A DNA stretch of 64,000 nucleotides, taken from Cenococcum geophilum 1.58 (lineage: Eukaryota > Ascomycota > Dothideomycetes > Gloniales > Gloniaceae). Shown in pieces: positions 38,151 to 49,805 of the stretch; positions within the stretch are counted from its first letter, which is position 1, and each line of letters starts with the position of its first letter. The position numbers and the translations under genes were made by a program. The notes under the pieces are model-generated. The model worked only from the letters and a program-made list of their open reading frames with translations, did no database searches and was not told the origin of the DNA. Location of the stretch: positions 498,329 through 562,328 of the forward strand of contig KV748226.1 of NCBI GenBank assembly GCA_001692895.1. The letters are read 5' to 3'.

Positions 38151-39203
38151 CTGTAGTATATAGTAGAGGAGTAGGCGAGTAAGCTTTACCCTGCCGAACG
38201 AGAATACGGTGCTCCCATTATATTGCCCTAATTATCCTCCGCCGTTAAGCTATTTTAGGGGTATCTTGGCTATTCTAGCCGCGAGGCAGGAAGGCGTTCT
38301 TAGGGTCATTTTTAGGTTAAGTAGTTCGCTGGCGCCTTGTAGAATGATTCTTAGTAGTAGAACCTAGCCCTATAAGAGCTTTCCGCTTTTTTAAAATAGA
38401 TATAGAGTTCTAGAAAAGTAAGTATAAGTAAAAGTAATATATAGGTAAAACGTGCCTTTAACTAATATAGCTAGTATAGCTTTAAAAGCTTCTTTAACGG
38501 GCCGTCTTTAATAAAGTTAATGCGGGGCTTATAGATTTGGCACTTAATACACTCAATTGCAGTAGGCTTTACTACGTTCATAATGTATATAGTAGTATTA
38601 ATTAAGGTATTAACAAAAAAGGAATACTAAGATATTTTAACGTTTGCAATATTTTAATATTCGTCACGTAGATTCTGCTATAACTTACCGCGCGCTACAT
38701 TTTTTAAACCAATCAAAAGCGAGCTTGGCAAAGTTTTTAAACCAATTAAAGATAGGCTTAGCGAAGTTTGAAAATTAGGACAGGAAAGTAATAGACCACT
38801 CGTACCTCGGGTCAATTAACAGGAGGAAAAATGCCATTAGGTCGCTGCTCTAAAACTCCAATAAGAAGTGTCCTAATTACCTATCTTACCCTATCTACCA
38901 TTTATACTATACTTCCCTTTAAATTTAAAAGTACTATAAGATTAATATAATCCTACCTCTACTTCTATTTAAATACCCTATATATATATATATACACCTA
39001 TAGCCCTCCTACTTATAGTGTAATTTCTACCCTAAAAAAGTAGCGGGATAAATATAGATCTAAATCTAGGTATTTTATCCTAGGGCCCTAACCTAGGTCC
39101 CCTATATATACCCCCAGCCGAAGGTATAGAGAAAGACGAAATACCGCGCGGTAAGTCTAGGCTATTAGGTAGGGTAGGGAATAAGAGGCTTATTACAGGC
39201 TTC
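38151..39203. other. AT-rich sequence without recognisable gene
   Basis: Probably the 5' flank of the Helitron and older relics. It holds the 33-bp tandem duplication listed separately and a TATATATATATATATA run near 38982-38996. No coding similarity seen. Confidence 0.45.
38701..38766. repeat. 33-bp tandem duplication
   Basis: Two adjacent units, 38701-38733 and 38734-38766, both starting TTTTTAAACCAAT and ending GGCNNAGCNAAG-like. Differences are mostly transitions. Confidence 0.8.
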
Positions 39204-39210
39204 CTAGGGC

Positions 39211-39275
39211 GTATGCGGTTTATTCGGTCGCTGTATGCGGCTCGTCGGTCGCCGCGTGCGGCTCGTTCGGTCGTT
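39211..39275. repeat. GC-rich short tandem repeat
   Basis: About three units of roughly 22 bp with the theme GTATGCGGCTCGTTCGGTCG, standing out as a GC-rich patch. It overlaps a minus-strand open frame (39204-39446, 80 codons with an ATG) that I do not recognise and do not call as a gene. Confidence 0.65.
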
Positions 39276-40480
39276 AGGCTGTGTAGGTATTTGTATAGGA
39301 GGAAGGAATAGGGGACGCCGGATATAGATGCTGTGGTTCGAGTAGCATTTTCGATATACAGATGTGATTAATGGCCGAGATCGAGACGTAGCAGTCGTTT
39401 TTAAAGCTTCCGTTGAGGCTTGCCCTCCCAGTAAAAAATTCTCCATGCCACCACTATATCACAACGCCGGCGCTGCGCTGCTGTATACACGTCTCTATAT
39501 TTGCTCTGGTAGTCTATTAGCACGATCCTAATAGAACGCCGATAGCTGCATACTAGGTTCCTGGGCTCCACCGCGTGGAGGTATAGAGTCCGATTTTCAT
39601 GGAGCCCTTACTAAGGTATTATAATATAGTCTTTAGCTCTAAATACCCTAAAATAGAACGGTTCTATAAAACGTTTTAGAGGAATAATTATAATAGAGGC
39701 ACGATATTATAATAGTATAAAGGTTATTACCTAAAGAAGAGAAAGGAAACAAGGTAAATCTTAATAAAACTAGTAAAAGGGAGAAGAAAGGGAGAAGATT
39801 AAGGTTAGGTACCTAAGGTTATAAAAAGGGAAAGCTAAAGGCTTTATATATATAAAAGGGAGTAATAAGGCACCCTAGCCGAATTAAACTAAATAGTAGC
39901 CAATACTACTATAATATTTAATAAAAAAGACGCTTTAAAAAGAGCTTAATAAGACGTTAGAGGAGGACGAGACTTAAGTAGATTCTAGTAGAAGTTAAAA
40001 TTAAGTAACTAGTTAAAAGAAGCTTAATTCTTAAGACGATAACGTAATAGGCCCAAAACCCTTAAAGAATAATCCTTTACTTAGCTTTCCTACCTTACCT
40101 TAGTTATTACAGCCTTAATTAAATATTGTAACTATATTAACTAATTAAGGACTATATTTTAAATATATTTAGAAGATGCCTACTTAAGGTAGGAGATCTG
40201 AGGTGATATAGGCGATAGTAATATTATAAAAGGAAGATAATGGAAGAAGTAGTTAATATAATACCTAACTAATATTAGCTAGCGAATATACCGCGATAAG
40301 TTTCTACCTTTACCTAAGAACTAGAAGGAGCTTTTAGGTTACCTATATAAGTTAATATTAAGAAGAGAATCTAAACCAATAAAGGTAAGCGAGGAGAAAG
40401 ATATAGGGTATATTCGACTTAACACTATACCTACACTCGTGATGTAGCTTTAACCTCTAAGAGCTTAAAGCTGGAGAGGT
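39276..40480. other. Degenerate sequence up to the edge of the AT block
   Basis: 39276-39610 is of moderate composition and includes an 8-bp inverted pair GGGCTCCA/TGGAGCCC (39563-39570 and 39600-39607). From about 39611 to 40480 the sequence is again TA-rich and purine-rich, probably an unidentified element relic. Composition changes abruptly at about 40480-40500. Confidence 0.4.
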
Positions 40481-41379
40481 GTGTTAACTAAGACCGCACT
40501 TACTCTATTTCCATTACCTATTACCGACTGAGTGGCAATGGAGAGGCAATTATAAATCATCCTCAGCATCGTCGTCAGCTTTCTTGCCACCTACCCCATG
40601 TATATATAGTCTCTTTTCTTTCATAGATCAATCGACAGAGTTCTCCTTAGTGACTAGTTCGTCCGACAAAATGACTATCTTCCACTGGATGGCGCAAACA
40701 TCAATGTCGTCCCCGGTGAGGGATGCGCCTCCCAAATGATAGAAATCCTTTTTCGCGCGGAAAACCATCCTATAATCCTCCCGAGGAAGAAGTGAGTAAA
40801 CCATGTTTAGTATGGCGATAGCCTACTGGCTTTTATACCCAAGCTCCTTATTTATACCAACTTCAACACGCTTTAAGCATATGACGCGAAAATCCTTGAG
40901 CCAAACGCCTTCTGACATACGCTAAACTCGACCCTAAGCTCTCCAGATTCGAGATTTACGCTCATCCCCCAAAAGATCGAGAGCGTAGCTAGACGTATAA
41001 CTATCTTACATCCGAGCAAGGTGTTATGTCGGTCTTTGCGCTGAACATTGTTTCGAAACCTGTAAGGTTGGTATGGAAACCCCATTGCCGTGCCCACCAT
41101 GCTACATCCACTCGTTGGCAATGACGGAGAATTATGTGGTTTTTATTAGAAACGTAAGAAGATCTTGATTTTTAATTCCCATCCCCCCCGGACTGGCTGT
41201 CCTAAAATGAATTGAACTAGCTAACGGATGATTAACCCCTGACTATGAACGTCGGTGATACAATAAAACAGGTCATGGGAATGATTGAATATAATCGACA
41301 AGCTAAGACACTATTCTTTGCGCTTGATAAGGCTGGTGGCAAACTGTGTGTCGCTTTCCTCCGCTATCTCTATTATCGA
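40481..41379. other. First normal-composition sequence; no secure gene
   Basis: A TATA-like TGTATATATAG at 40599-40609 is followed by an ATG in good context (CAAAATG, 40671) opening only 22 codons. It could be the promoter and first exon of a gene truncated by the AT block, but nothing downstream continues it. A minus-strand frame at 40873-41121 (82 codons) has no recognisable features. I call no gene here. Confidence 0.4.
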
Positions 41380-42038
41380 TGCTAACTTTGGAGACTAGTG
41401 TGGCCACATTCGCAGCGCTAAACTCCATGTTCTTCCACTCCGTAAACGCCTATGACTACATCGACAAGGCCACCGGCGATCAAGACATCCATGTCGATCT
41501 ATGCAGCTTCAAAGGCGACTACTGTCCTTACCGAGAGTACCATCTAAGCAACGTGGTCGACCCGGCACAAGCATTCATGGACGGAACAACTAGTCCGTTA
41601 CGAGTTAGCGGCCGTGAACAAGGCCACTCCATCCAAGACTGGACGCGTGACAGTCGCGCAATCCGTTCCTGGGGTGCCTATGGAACTGCCGCGGATCGAT
41701 AGATACGCATACATGAAGCCGGGCTACCGTTATGTGTATGCGATTGCGGAAATGCCGCCGCTAACCCAGGGATGGAGGTGCCCATCGGCAGGCTTGGGAA
41801 CGGGCTCAAGTGCGTCCAGGCAACGATTTTCGGCAGCATTGCTAAGACTGATGTTGACTGGCACCCGGAGAATGGAGAGAGTTGCCCTTGCGAGCCGGTG
41901 TTTGTGGCGAGGTCAGGAGCAGATGAGGACGACAGTGTGGTTCTGACGATTGTCGTTAGCATGAAAGGAACGCATAGTATTCTGGTTGCGCTAGATGGAG
42001 GTAGCCTATCCGAGATCGCCAGGGTTGTTATTCCTTAA
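41380..42038 (+). pseudogene. Carotenoid oxygenase C-terminal fragment
   Basis: The translation matches the C-terminal third of carotenoid cleavage dioxygenases (RPE65/NCED family). It has MFFHSVNAYDYIDKATGDQD, then HVDLCSFKGDYCPYREYHLS, and at the end a FGSIAKTDVDWHPENGE and EPVFVARSGADEDDSVVLTI region. Such enzymes cleave carotenoids using an iron held by four His; only the part around one of them (FFHSVNAYD) is present. The reading frame changes twice, near 41590-41600 and near 41750, where no intron signals occur. The N-terminal two thirds is missing upstream, and it stops before the usual C-terminal FGFHG-like end. It is a decayed remnant 0.9 kb from the transposon block. It shows no obvious RIP bias. 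Confidence 0.85.
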
Positions 42039-42700
42039 CCCGCCGGAATGCATCCTACCGTTATCGATAAGAACTAGCCAATCAGATCAACTTAATCGAA
42101 TCGTCGTTTGAGTAAAATCGGGCAGCGGCCATGGCTTCGGTGGTGGCTTTTTAGCACATCGATTCTGCTGAACGTTATATTGAGTCTGTTGAATAAGGTC
42201 TATATCATTGGAAGTACGATTGGAAGGCATTATTAATAGTAATTAGCTATTCATGTTATTTTCATTCTGGTGTTCAAGCACGGACCAGCTTCCGGCAGGA
42301 CGCCAGCGGGTTAAGCGATGCCCCAGGCGCACGGCATTGGGCCGCATGGGTCATTCACTGAAAATCGAGGGATGTATTGACGAAACGCGACTTCAAGCCT
42401 TGTTTGCGTTCAAGTTCTGTTGCATTCTCGGTATCGACTAGGCAGCTCGAGGGAGGTTCCCATCCAATGAAAGTTATTTGAGATTCCTTATGCGGATGTC
42501 GTGGTGACAGCTGTGTTCCTCGCACCCGACTTCTTAGAAGAAGATTTAGGAACGCGAGGTGGGCTACTGTAGGCGCTGTGGCGCTGAGGCAGACCGGCCG
42601 GCACCACCTTCCCATTCCTAAATTCCTAAATTTCCTGAGGATGGTCCTTGGCATGCATGATTCCTAAATGTCAAGTCGCAGCCTTTCAGCCTGCCTCTAC
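42039..42700. other. Intergenic, nothing recognised
   Basis: Several short open frames on both strands, the longest on the minus strand at 42355-42654 (99 codons, start 42654). None shows a family signature, splice support or repeat structure. Confidence 0.4.
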
Positions 42701-42709
42701 ATATAAAAG
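42701..42709 (+). promoter_or_regulatory. TATA-like box of the ankyrin gene
   Basis: ATATAAAAG lies about 135 nt upstream of the proposed start codon at 42844. Placed by motif only. Confidence 0.4.
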
Positions 42710-42843
42710 CTCAAATAAAGTCAAGCCCATGGGATGAATTCGTGCCACCCGTTTCGCTCATCCTCCCTCCATATTTTCCACCCAAAATTCCCCCAATTCT
42801 CTGCCCAGCTTCGGAAGCCACGCGGCGTTTTGTCGGGCTCACT

Positions 42844-45800
42844 ATGGACACGTGCCGTTTCCCTCAAACATCGCCTTCAAGTCCAGAGTTTTCCGGGAAA
42901 GACTTCAATCCACCATTCGAGCATTTTCGTATCAAGGCATTTCTTTACACCGAAGTGTTTGAAGAGTAAGACTCAGCATGCACTTGTTCCTATATCAGCT
43001 AACAATCTATCAGTAACCGGTCACATGCTAGCTGGTCCGCAGGCCATGGGACCTTCTTTGACGGCACTCCTGACTTGGGAATCTACGACATTTCTTTTTC
43101 TGTCTACAAAGACCGCACCGAGAACACCATAGATATAACCGTTCACAGCGATAAGTTATTGGATTTGCTACAGGAGGCTTTCGAGCTGGACTATCAGTCC
43201 CCTCAGGCCCCACAGACATTCGGCTACGCTCGTTTTCTCCCGAATTACGAAGCGCTTAAGACGAAACTCCTGGACAACGAATCAAGAATATATCCAAACG
43301 CCTTATCCGAAGAGATTGTCGAGTTGGGCCTTTTCGTCCGAGAATTCCTCACCGAGCGCGCAATTTTTGACAGCTTCGGACTCAAGTTCCTCAGAGAACA
43401 GGGCATCCTCTCCGTGACCCAGTGGAAGGATATTCAGAGCAGGTCTATCCAAGATGACCTTGACGATCTCGATGAGAGTTTCAATCTATCTCCAGGTTCA
43501 GAGAACGAAACTTCAAATGAGACCTTTGAGGACGAGCACCTTTTAGATCCTGAGACTCAGTCGAGGTTGCGCAGTGCGATCTGGCGGGGTGATGTTGCAG
43601 CTATAGAGACCTTACTCTCCCAGAAAATTGGCCTTGCTGACCCGGATACTCTGATTCGCGTGTTGATGTCGGATGATCTAGCTATCTTTCGATCCTTCTT
43701 GATTCACGGCGCTATCGCTGATGGCGATACTCCTGACCATTTCAACGGGCCCCTCTACACTGCAGCAGAACATGGCTGCTTTCGCAGTTTCGGGCGAAGT
43801 GGCCCACTCTTTGCTGTAGCAAAATGTGGTCTTCTCGAAGCTGTAAAGACCCTTCTCCAACATGGGCTGAACGTTGAGGGGAACGCTGAGACATATTCAG
43901 ACCCCTGGAATTCAATCCTATCTCCATTGTATGCTGCGGCATCTTGCGGATATCCAGAGATTGTGGAATATCTTCACAAGCATGGAGCATCCATTGGGCA
44001 AGCACAGCATAACTGCCCGCTTATGGAGGCTGCAAGGAATGGCCACCTTACCGTCGTTCAATATCTTCACCAGCACAGAGCATCAAATAGCGGCGGCCTG
44101 TTGAACCAACTGCTTACAGAAGCTGCAAAGAATGGCCACCTTACTGTCGTTCAATATCTTCACGAGCAGGGAGCACCACTTAGGCGCAGTAAATACTTAC
44201 AATTGTACGGCCATCCGCTTAGCCACGCTGCAAAGAACGGTCACCTCGCCGTTGTTCAATATCTGATTGAACGAGGCGCCGAAATCTATGGTTGTGGCCA
44301 CAATCACCCATTGAGAAAAGCTGCAAGGAATGGTCACCTCGCTGTCGTTCAATGTCTCCACCAGCACGGCGCCAATATCAACGGAACAAAATACTACTTC
44401 AGAGATTCTCCACTGGCTATGGCTGTAACGCATGGCCACCTAGCTGTAGTCGAATATCTACTTGAACATAATGCTAATATCAAGGATCATCAATCTCAAC
44501 CCTCAGGCCCCAACCTATTGCCTGCTCACTAGTGCCGCGCAGAACGGTTATCTACCGATCGTTCAATGCCTCCACCAGCACGGCGCCAGTATCAACGGAA
44601 CACAATACAACTTCAGAGATTCTCCACTGGCTATGGCTGTAACGCATGGCCACTTAGCTGTAGTCGAATATCTACTTGAACATAATGCTAATATCAAGGG
44701 ATCATCAATCTCAACCCTCAGGCCAACCCGTTGCCTGCTCACTAGTGCCGCCGCAAATGGTTATCTTACCGATCGTTCAATGTCTCCACCAGCACGGCGC
44801 CAATATCAACGGAACAAAATACTACTTCAGAGATTCTCCACTGGCTATGGCTGTAACGCATGGCCACCTAGCTGTAGTTGAATATCTACTTGAACATAAT
44901 GCTAATATCAGGGGTCGCCGACTTCGACCCTTCAACCGATATACTTTTCTCCGGATACGAAATACCCATTGCCTGCTCACTATTGCTGCGCAGAATGGTT
45001 ATCTACCGATCGTTCAATGCTTGCTTGAACGTGGGGCGAATATCGATGGTGACAATGAGCGCTGTGCTCCGATTTCCGAAGCTGCAAGGCATGGCTACTT
45101 CGACGTGGTTGAATTCCTACTAGAACATGGAGCATCTGATAAACATGGTCTTTTCCTGCAGGTGGTGAAAGCTAGACACCGTCGCAATCACGCCATACAA
45201 TCTCTATACAGTGATGAATCGGAACGTGCAGCCCTTCAATTTATTGAAGCAATTAGAGAGGAGAAATATCTCACGGAAAACCTCGCTGATCGTCAACGCC
45301 GGTCCCCACTGGGAAATCTCTGGAAGGAGCAAGCTACAGCTGAAATCCTTCCTGATCGTCTTTCGTGTCCACTCATAGCTAAAATACAAGCGAGAGAGAG
45401 GCAAGGAATTTTAAGGCAACGTCGAACTGCTCTTTCAGAAATCCATCAACGCCTCATCGATCAAAGCAGCAGTTCGGCAGCCTCCGAAGCATTTGCTGCA
45501 TTTGGAGAAGCCTCGAATTCAGATGAAGGTATTTGGAAAGAAGGAGTGGGAGTAATGCGGAAGTTGATAAAAGGTCATCTTCCGCATGGACTTCATGAAG
45601 TCGTTAGCTGCTTGCAAGTAGCAGATGCCATGCGATTGGCTAGCTCAAACAAAAAAGTATCCACAGAATACATATATGAGTGCAGCCGGGAAGAGTACGT
45701 TGAGCTCACTATATACGATCTATTCAGCCTTCTGTCTCGGATCTTTTCCTATAGCTAACTTTACATAGATTCGTCAATGACCTCGGTCGTTGGGGTTCTT

Positions 45801-46967
45801 TGATATCACAGGATGAACTGCCACTATTTGCCGAGATAGTTTCAGCAGTTTGGCAAAAAGACTACAACCCTGCCAACTCTCCCTTTATCCCTTCTGATTT
45901 CAAGGATACCTTAAGCTATCTTCAGAAGCTAGTCATCAATATAATACCTCGGGCGGGCATCTTAAGGGAGACTTGGGGTCTTTCCGATTCCCAGGGCTAC
46001 CGTCTACAGTCAATGCAGAACTTCTATAGGGACTCAGCACAGGTCGGAGCTCCCAAAGCTATCAAACACGCCCCACGAATAGAAGTGCTGCACCATACGA
46101 GATCAGAACCAGGAGAAAGGGAGCTCTGGAAAGAAAAGTACGAATCACCCCGTTTGTGCGATACTGAAAAACAGCCTGAGATTCCGCCTAAAGTTGTGAC
46201 GCTTATGGCGGGAGCGATTTTTGGCATCATTGTCTACTTCCTGCTACGTAAGTGTTTATGGTCATAGTTACAAATGCTTGAGCTAACTGGTAGTAAAGTA
46301 CTACGATTTAGCTCGTCCATTCCGTATTTGCCAGCATTTTGCACTAGGAACAGGGAAGCGGCGTTGAATTCCTTGCAGATACTGGCACGCAACTGCGCAC
46401 TTCTCGTCGCATATTTGGGATTGCACCTTTCCCTTCCCAATACCTCAGGCTCAGATTGGACAAAGGCCTCAGAGTGTGCCACGACTAGCCAATGGAGTTG
46501 CGGTGTCAATAATTCGACGCCATCAAGCAGCGGTGTCTCATCTTCAGATACTGCTGGGTCTGTGAATGGAAATAGTTCTCAATACGAGAGGTAAGCAAAC
46601 TATTAAAATCTATCCCTTATATTTGGAACCCATAAGCTCACAACCGCCAAGCGACTCAGTCAGAATATTTCAACCGTCGCCTTCAACACAAGCCACAGAG
46701 AAGTCCAGCCCACCCGGCCCCCTTAGTGGCTCGGTGGGAGCAGAGAAACCCAGGTGTCCAAAATGTGACAAGACTTTTGCCAACGTCGGCAACAAGAACA
46801 GACACGTCAGTTCCGATTGCAAATTCGATCGAAAGCGCGAGTTTCCTTGCCGTAATGTCGGCTGCAAACGGGCGTTGCCGTTTACACGCAAGTCATACCG
46901 TGATGACCATGAGCGCGAGCGGTGTAAGATAGTACGGCGGAGGCAGGCGAGGGATATTAATGGTTAG
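42844..46967 (+). CDS. Ankyrin-repeat protein with C2H2-like tail, frame broken inside tandem units
   Basis: Proposed exons: 42844-42965, 43014-45694, 45769-46247, 46299-46590, 46637-46967. All four introns are 46-74 bp, GT..AG, and keep phase; three show GCTAAC branch sites. The N-terminal 200 or so residues are not recognised and end in an acidic stretch. About ten ankyrin repeats follow (AAKNGHLTVVQYLHEQGA type), then a Glu/Arg/Gln-rich helical region. A hydrophobic segment (VVTLMAGAIFGIIVYFLL) comes next, and the last exon has two Cys/His fingers (CPKC...H...C and CRNVGC...H...C). Inside exon 2 three near-identical 214-bp units cannot be read in one frame. The frame from 43014 stops at 44532 and later repeats read only after shifts near 44490-44520 and 44770. 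So either the gene is broken, making a truncated protein of about 545 residues, or the units are misassembled. Whether the zinc-finger exons belong to the same gene is inferred from splice phase. Confidence 0.6.
44347..45011 (+). repeat. 214-bp tandem units coding for ankyrin repeats
   Basis: Unit starts marked by GTTCAATG at 44347, 44561, 44775 and 45012, giving spacings of 214, 214 and 237 bp. The first three are almost identical, so duplication was recent; the fourth is diverged. 214 is not a multiple of three, while the older 237-bp spacing is. Small indels at the KDHQS/KGSSIS junction and at TATCTTACC versus TATCTACC distinguish the copies. Confidence 0.85.
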
Positions 46968-47763
46968 GCCTTTAGCTGAGTGGAGGAATCATTTTGGAAT
47001 TCTAGGATTGACATATTTCTTGACATATTCTGAAAGATGGCAGGTATCTGCAGTTAGTAGAATCTTCTTGAACTAAAGAGATTTTTTTTCGCATACCTGC
47101 TTTAGAGCAATAGTCTTTCAATGGATCTGAAGCAGCGCCCAAGCTATTAACTCCGTCCTCGACCTGTTGATTCACTCATATTGACAATGTGACGCGACAT
47201 AAGCAATTTTTCAAAGCAATTGTACAGTACATGCCCTTTTCATCAAGTTTGGGATGTAACAGCAAGAGCCATTATTTAGAAACTTTGAGTTTAGTTTCAT
47301 CTTTGAAAGAAAAGTGATTTTGTAAGTCATGCTGCTGAAGCAGAAAGTGCATTGGTTTTGTGTTAGAGCGTCTCGTAATTATTCGTCGGTAGAGAAAGCA
47401 TCCGCCGTTCATAGAGAGCAGTGATTATGAGCCAAAATATCTCGTGGCTGCTAGTGGGTAAAGGAAGGAACAATTCCACGCTTGAAAGTATCTATGCCGA
47501 AAAAGCCATGAGAGAGGTTATCCGCCATTCACAGAACGCAGAGTAATTTTGAGCCAGGTTTCATTTGCACCAAAGGGTAAGAAAAGAAAAGAAATTCACA
47601 CCAAAGGTACCTATGCTAAGACTACTCATCTAAGAAACTAACTTTTCCTCCAAAAGGCGCCCATCACTCATCCAATTTTCGTCTCGTCGGATCGTCTCAG
47701 CCCACCAAGCTACCTATAGAGAAGCAAGCGAAATAGTCTCGCCTACAGTTGGAGAACTACGAT
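46968..47763. other. Intergenic with a diverged 120-bp direct repeat
   Basis: Two related stretches, about 47399-47506 and 47519-47626, share TCCGCC.TTCA.AGA, ATTNTGAGCCA, and AAAGGTA/AAAGTATCTATGC blocks at a period of 120 bp. No gene is seen. Confidence 0.55.
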
Positions 47764-49805
47764 CTAGTATGGGCCGGCATATGGATGAGGATGGCTCCAG
47801 ACATTGAGCAAGTTCAGTTGAGGATTAGCAGTGGCATAATTGAGTACTCCTTTGAGTAAACGAAAGACTTCGAGAATCTCCGCCTCTCCAACTGCTCGCA
47901 GGGTCATTTCTCCTCTGTTTTGACCGACTGGGGAAGAGTATAATCCGAACGGACGACCTCTGGCCTGTGGGTGTGCCGTAAGAGCAGCCGCGAGCCAGGG
48001 AGGGTCATTGAGGTCTTCGCGCAAGGTCCCTTCACGGATAAGAATTGCGAAATACTAGAAAAGAGAATATTTGTTAGCTTTTTGCATACGTTAATGTCAT
48101 GAACTACGGGTGAGCTACACCTCAACTAGTACTTCTTGAGCCCTTGGATGTATAGCCAGACAGTCGAACGGGGCATAGAATGCTAGACGGGGAAGACGCA
48201 TCTGCATTTTTAGGAATCCATTTGTCAAAGCGACAAGGTGCGCTTGCTGGTTCGAGTTGAACCCACGACAGCTACAAGCGACAACAACAAGTTCTGTCAG
48301 CAGTTGTGCATTCAGCTTGGTCTGAAATCGCCCGTCTTGGTGGTCTGGGATCTGTCCCAGTAACTGCTGTGCTAACTTCTCCACGTAGTAAAAGAGCATA
48401 TCTCGCTCCTTTAGTTTGTATGTGTCGTTGCTCTGCCAAGGATACTGTTAAACATGTCAGCAAAAGGCCTTCGCATTAATTGAGAAAAGAGTTACCTTGG
48501 CAAGGAGCGAGATCATGGCCTCGTAGGGTCTCTGTGGAGAGTCTTTGCAGAAGATGGTCTAGAGAAGGCGTGTTAGATATTCAATGTCAGCTGTTAGTAG
48601 ACATGACAAAACTTACCTTCCCAGGCTTATCAGCGAATCGCAAAAGCGACCGCAACTCTTCTTCAACCAGGAAGCCTTGAAAGGCACTTTCGTGCTCTTT
48701 TGCTTGGATAATGTACGGCACAGTGCCGACAAACTCGCAGCATCTTACCCTAGGGAAGATTGCCCTCATTAGCTCCCGTTGACCCACTGCGGTCACTCTG
48801 ATTTGCCTGTTTCGTAGGCGACGAGAGTAGCCGTTTGCGGCTTGATAGTCGGCGAAACTTCTCACAACTTCCTGGGCATCTTCGTCGCGGTCGAGCTCTA
48901 CGAAAATATTGTGAGCTTTCCCTGTGTTCCTGTCATAGGCTACGTGAACGCTATGAAAGCAGGACCTAGGTGGGCATTGAACAATTTTCGCTGTACGGCC
49001 TAGGAGGGCAACGATCTCGTTCTTGACAATGTCAAATGGTGCCTATATGCTAGTCAGTATCACCTGGCTAAACGAAACAATACGTTATGGAAGAAATACA
49101 TTCTCTATGAGAATCACTCCATGTTGCGGTACGATGAGATCTCTGGCGAGATCCCGAAAGGGCAAATACATCGCCGCCAGTGGCCAGGTTGGCACTTTCA
49201 TTCCGGTCAGATCACGGTACGCAGTTGTTGCTACCCATGGGTGTGGGCGTTTAGGCAACGCGAGGTTACTAGGCGCGACGGCATTGTGCGCGATACCGCT
49301 ATGGTAGAAAAGTGAGTCAGTCATTTCGAATTTTTTTGCAGTAGTTTCTTGACGATAGAAGAGTTTGTGGGGGGCGGTCTTGTTGCGGTGATTTTGATCT
49401 TGGCGGGGCAGACTAAGCACAGTGCAACAGCGCTGCAGGAAAGGGAAACCGGTTACAACTCACCTAGACACAGTCACGCGATCTGTCGGTGCAGCTTCAG
49501 AGCTAGGGCCCGCTTCAGACTTTCGAGTAATACAAGTCTGCATTGAAACACAGGGCAAAAGAAATTGGGACTGACACGGTTCAGAAATCATGACCCAAGG
49601 AGCACACTTGACTGCGAGAAGCCGATCCAAAGAGAAGATCAAAACCTACCGGCATTACAGAGGACATTCTCTCCCAGTTTCCGGGCGTATTGACGCGGTC
49701 ATGGAGCCAGGATTGGATACTTGACTGAGGAAGGGCTGTGTAACTCTGAGGAGTCCATGAGGGGGCGGCCGCATTCAATCCGTGCAGTTGCCGTGAGTTC
49801 GCCAT
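47764..49805 (-). CDS. RRM-type RNA-binding protein
   Basis: Seven exons on the minus strand: 49650-49805, 49464-49537, 49100-49298, 48617-49042, 48496-48558, 48121-48444, 47764-48054. Six introns of 51-165 bp keep phase; the product is about 510 residues. The protein contains the conserved block KRPHPWVATTAYRDLTGMKV with LAAMYLPFRDLARDLIVPQH, followed by an RRM-like fold from about residue 140 (GVILIENAPFDIVKNEIVAL, IFVELDRDEDAQEVV). A second RRM-like region and a helical C-terminal half follow. This matches a family of fungal RRM proteins of unknown precise role that I recall from filamentous ascomycetes; binding to RNA is inferred from the fold. The ATG at 49805 sits right after a CTAAC...CAG acceptor-like sequence, so a 5' untranslated intron or an extra upstream exon is possible. 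The last intron uses a rarer GTGTAG donor. Confidence 0.8.

Noticed and set aside
39204-39446. 80-codon minus-strand frame with ATG as a small gene
   Set aside because: Composed partly of the GC-rich tandem repeat at 39211-39275, isolated in transposon debris, with no recognised motif.
42844-46967. NLR/STAND-type immune receptor with ankyrin sensor
   Set aside because: No P-loop or NACHT/NB-ARC motif is visible in the N-terminal part.
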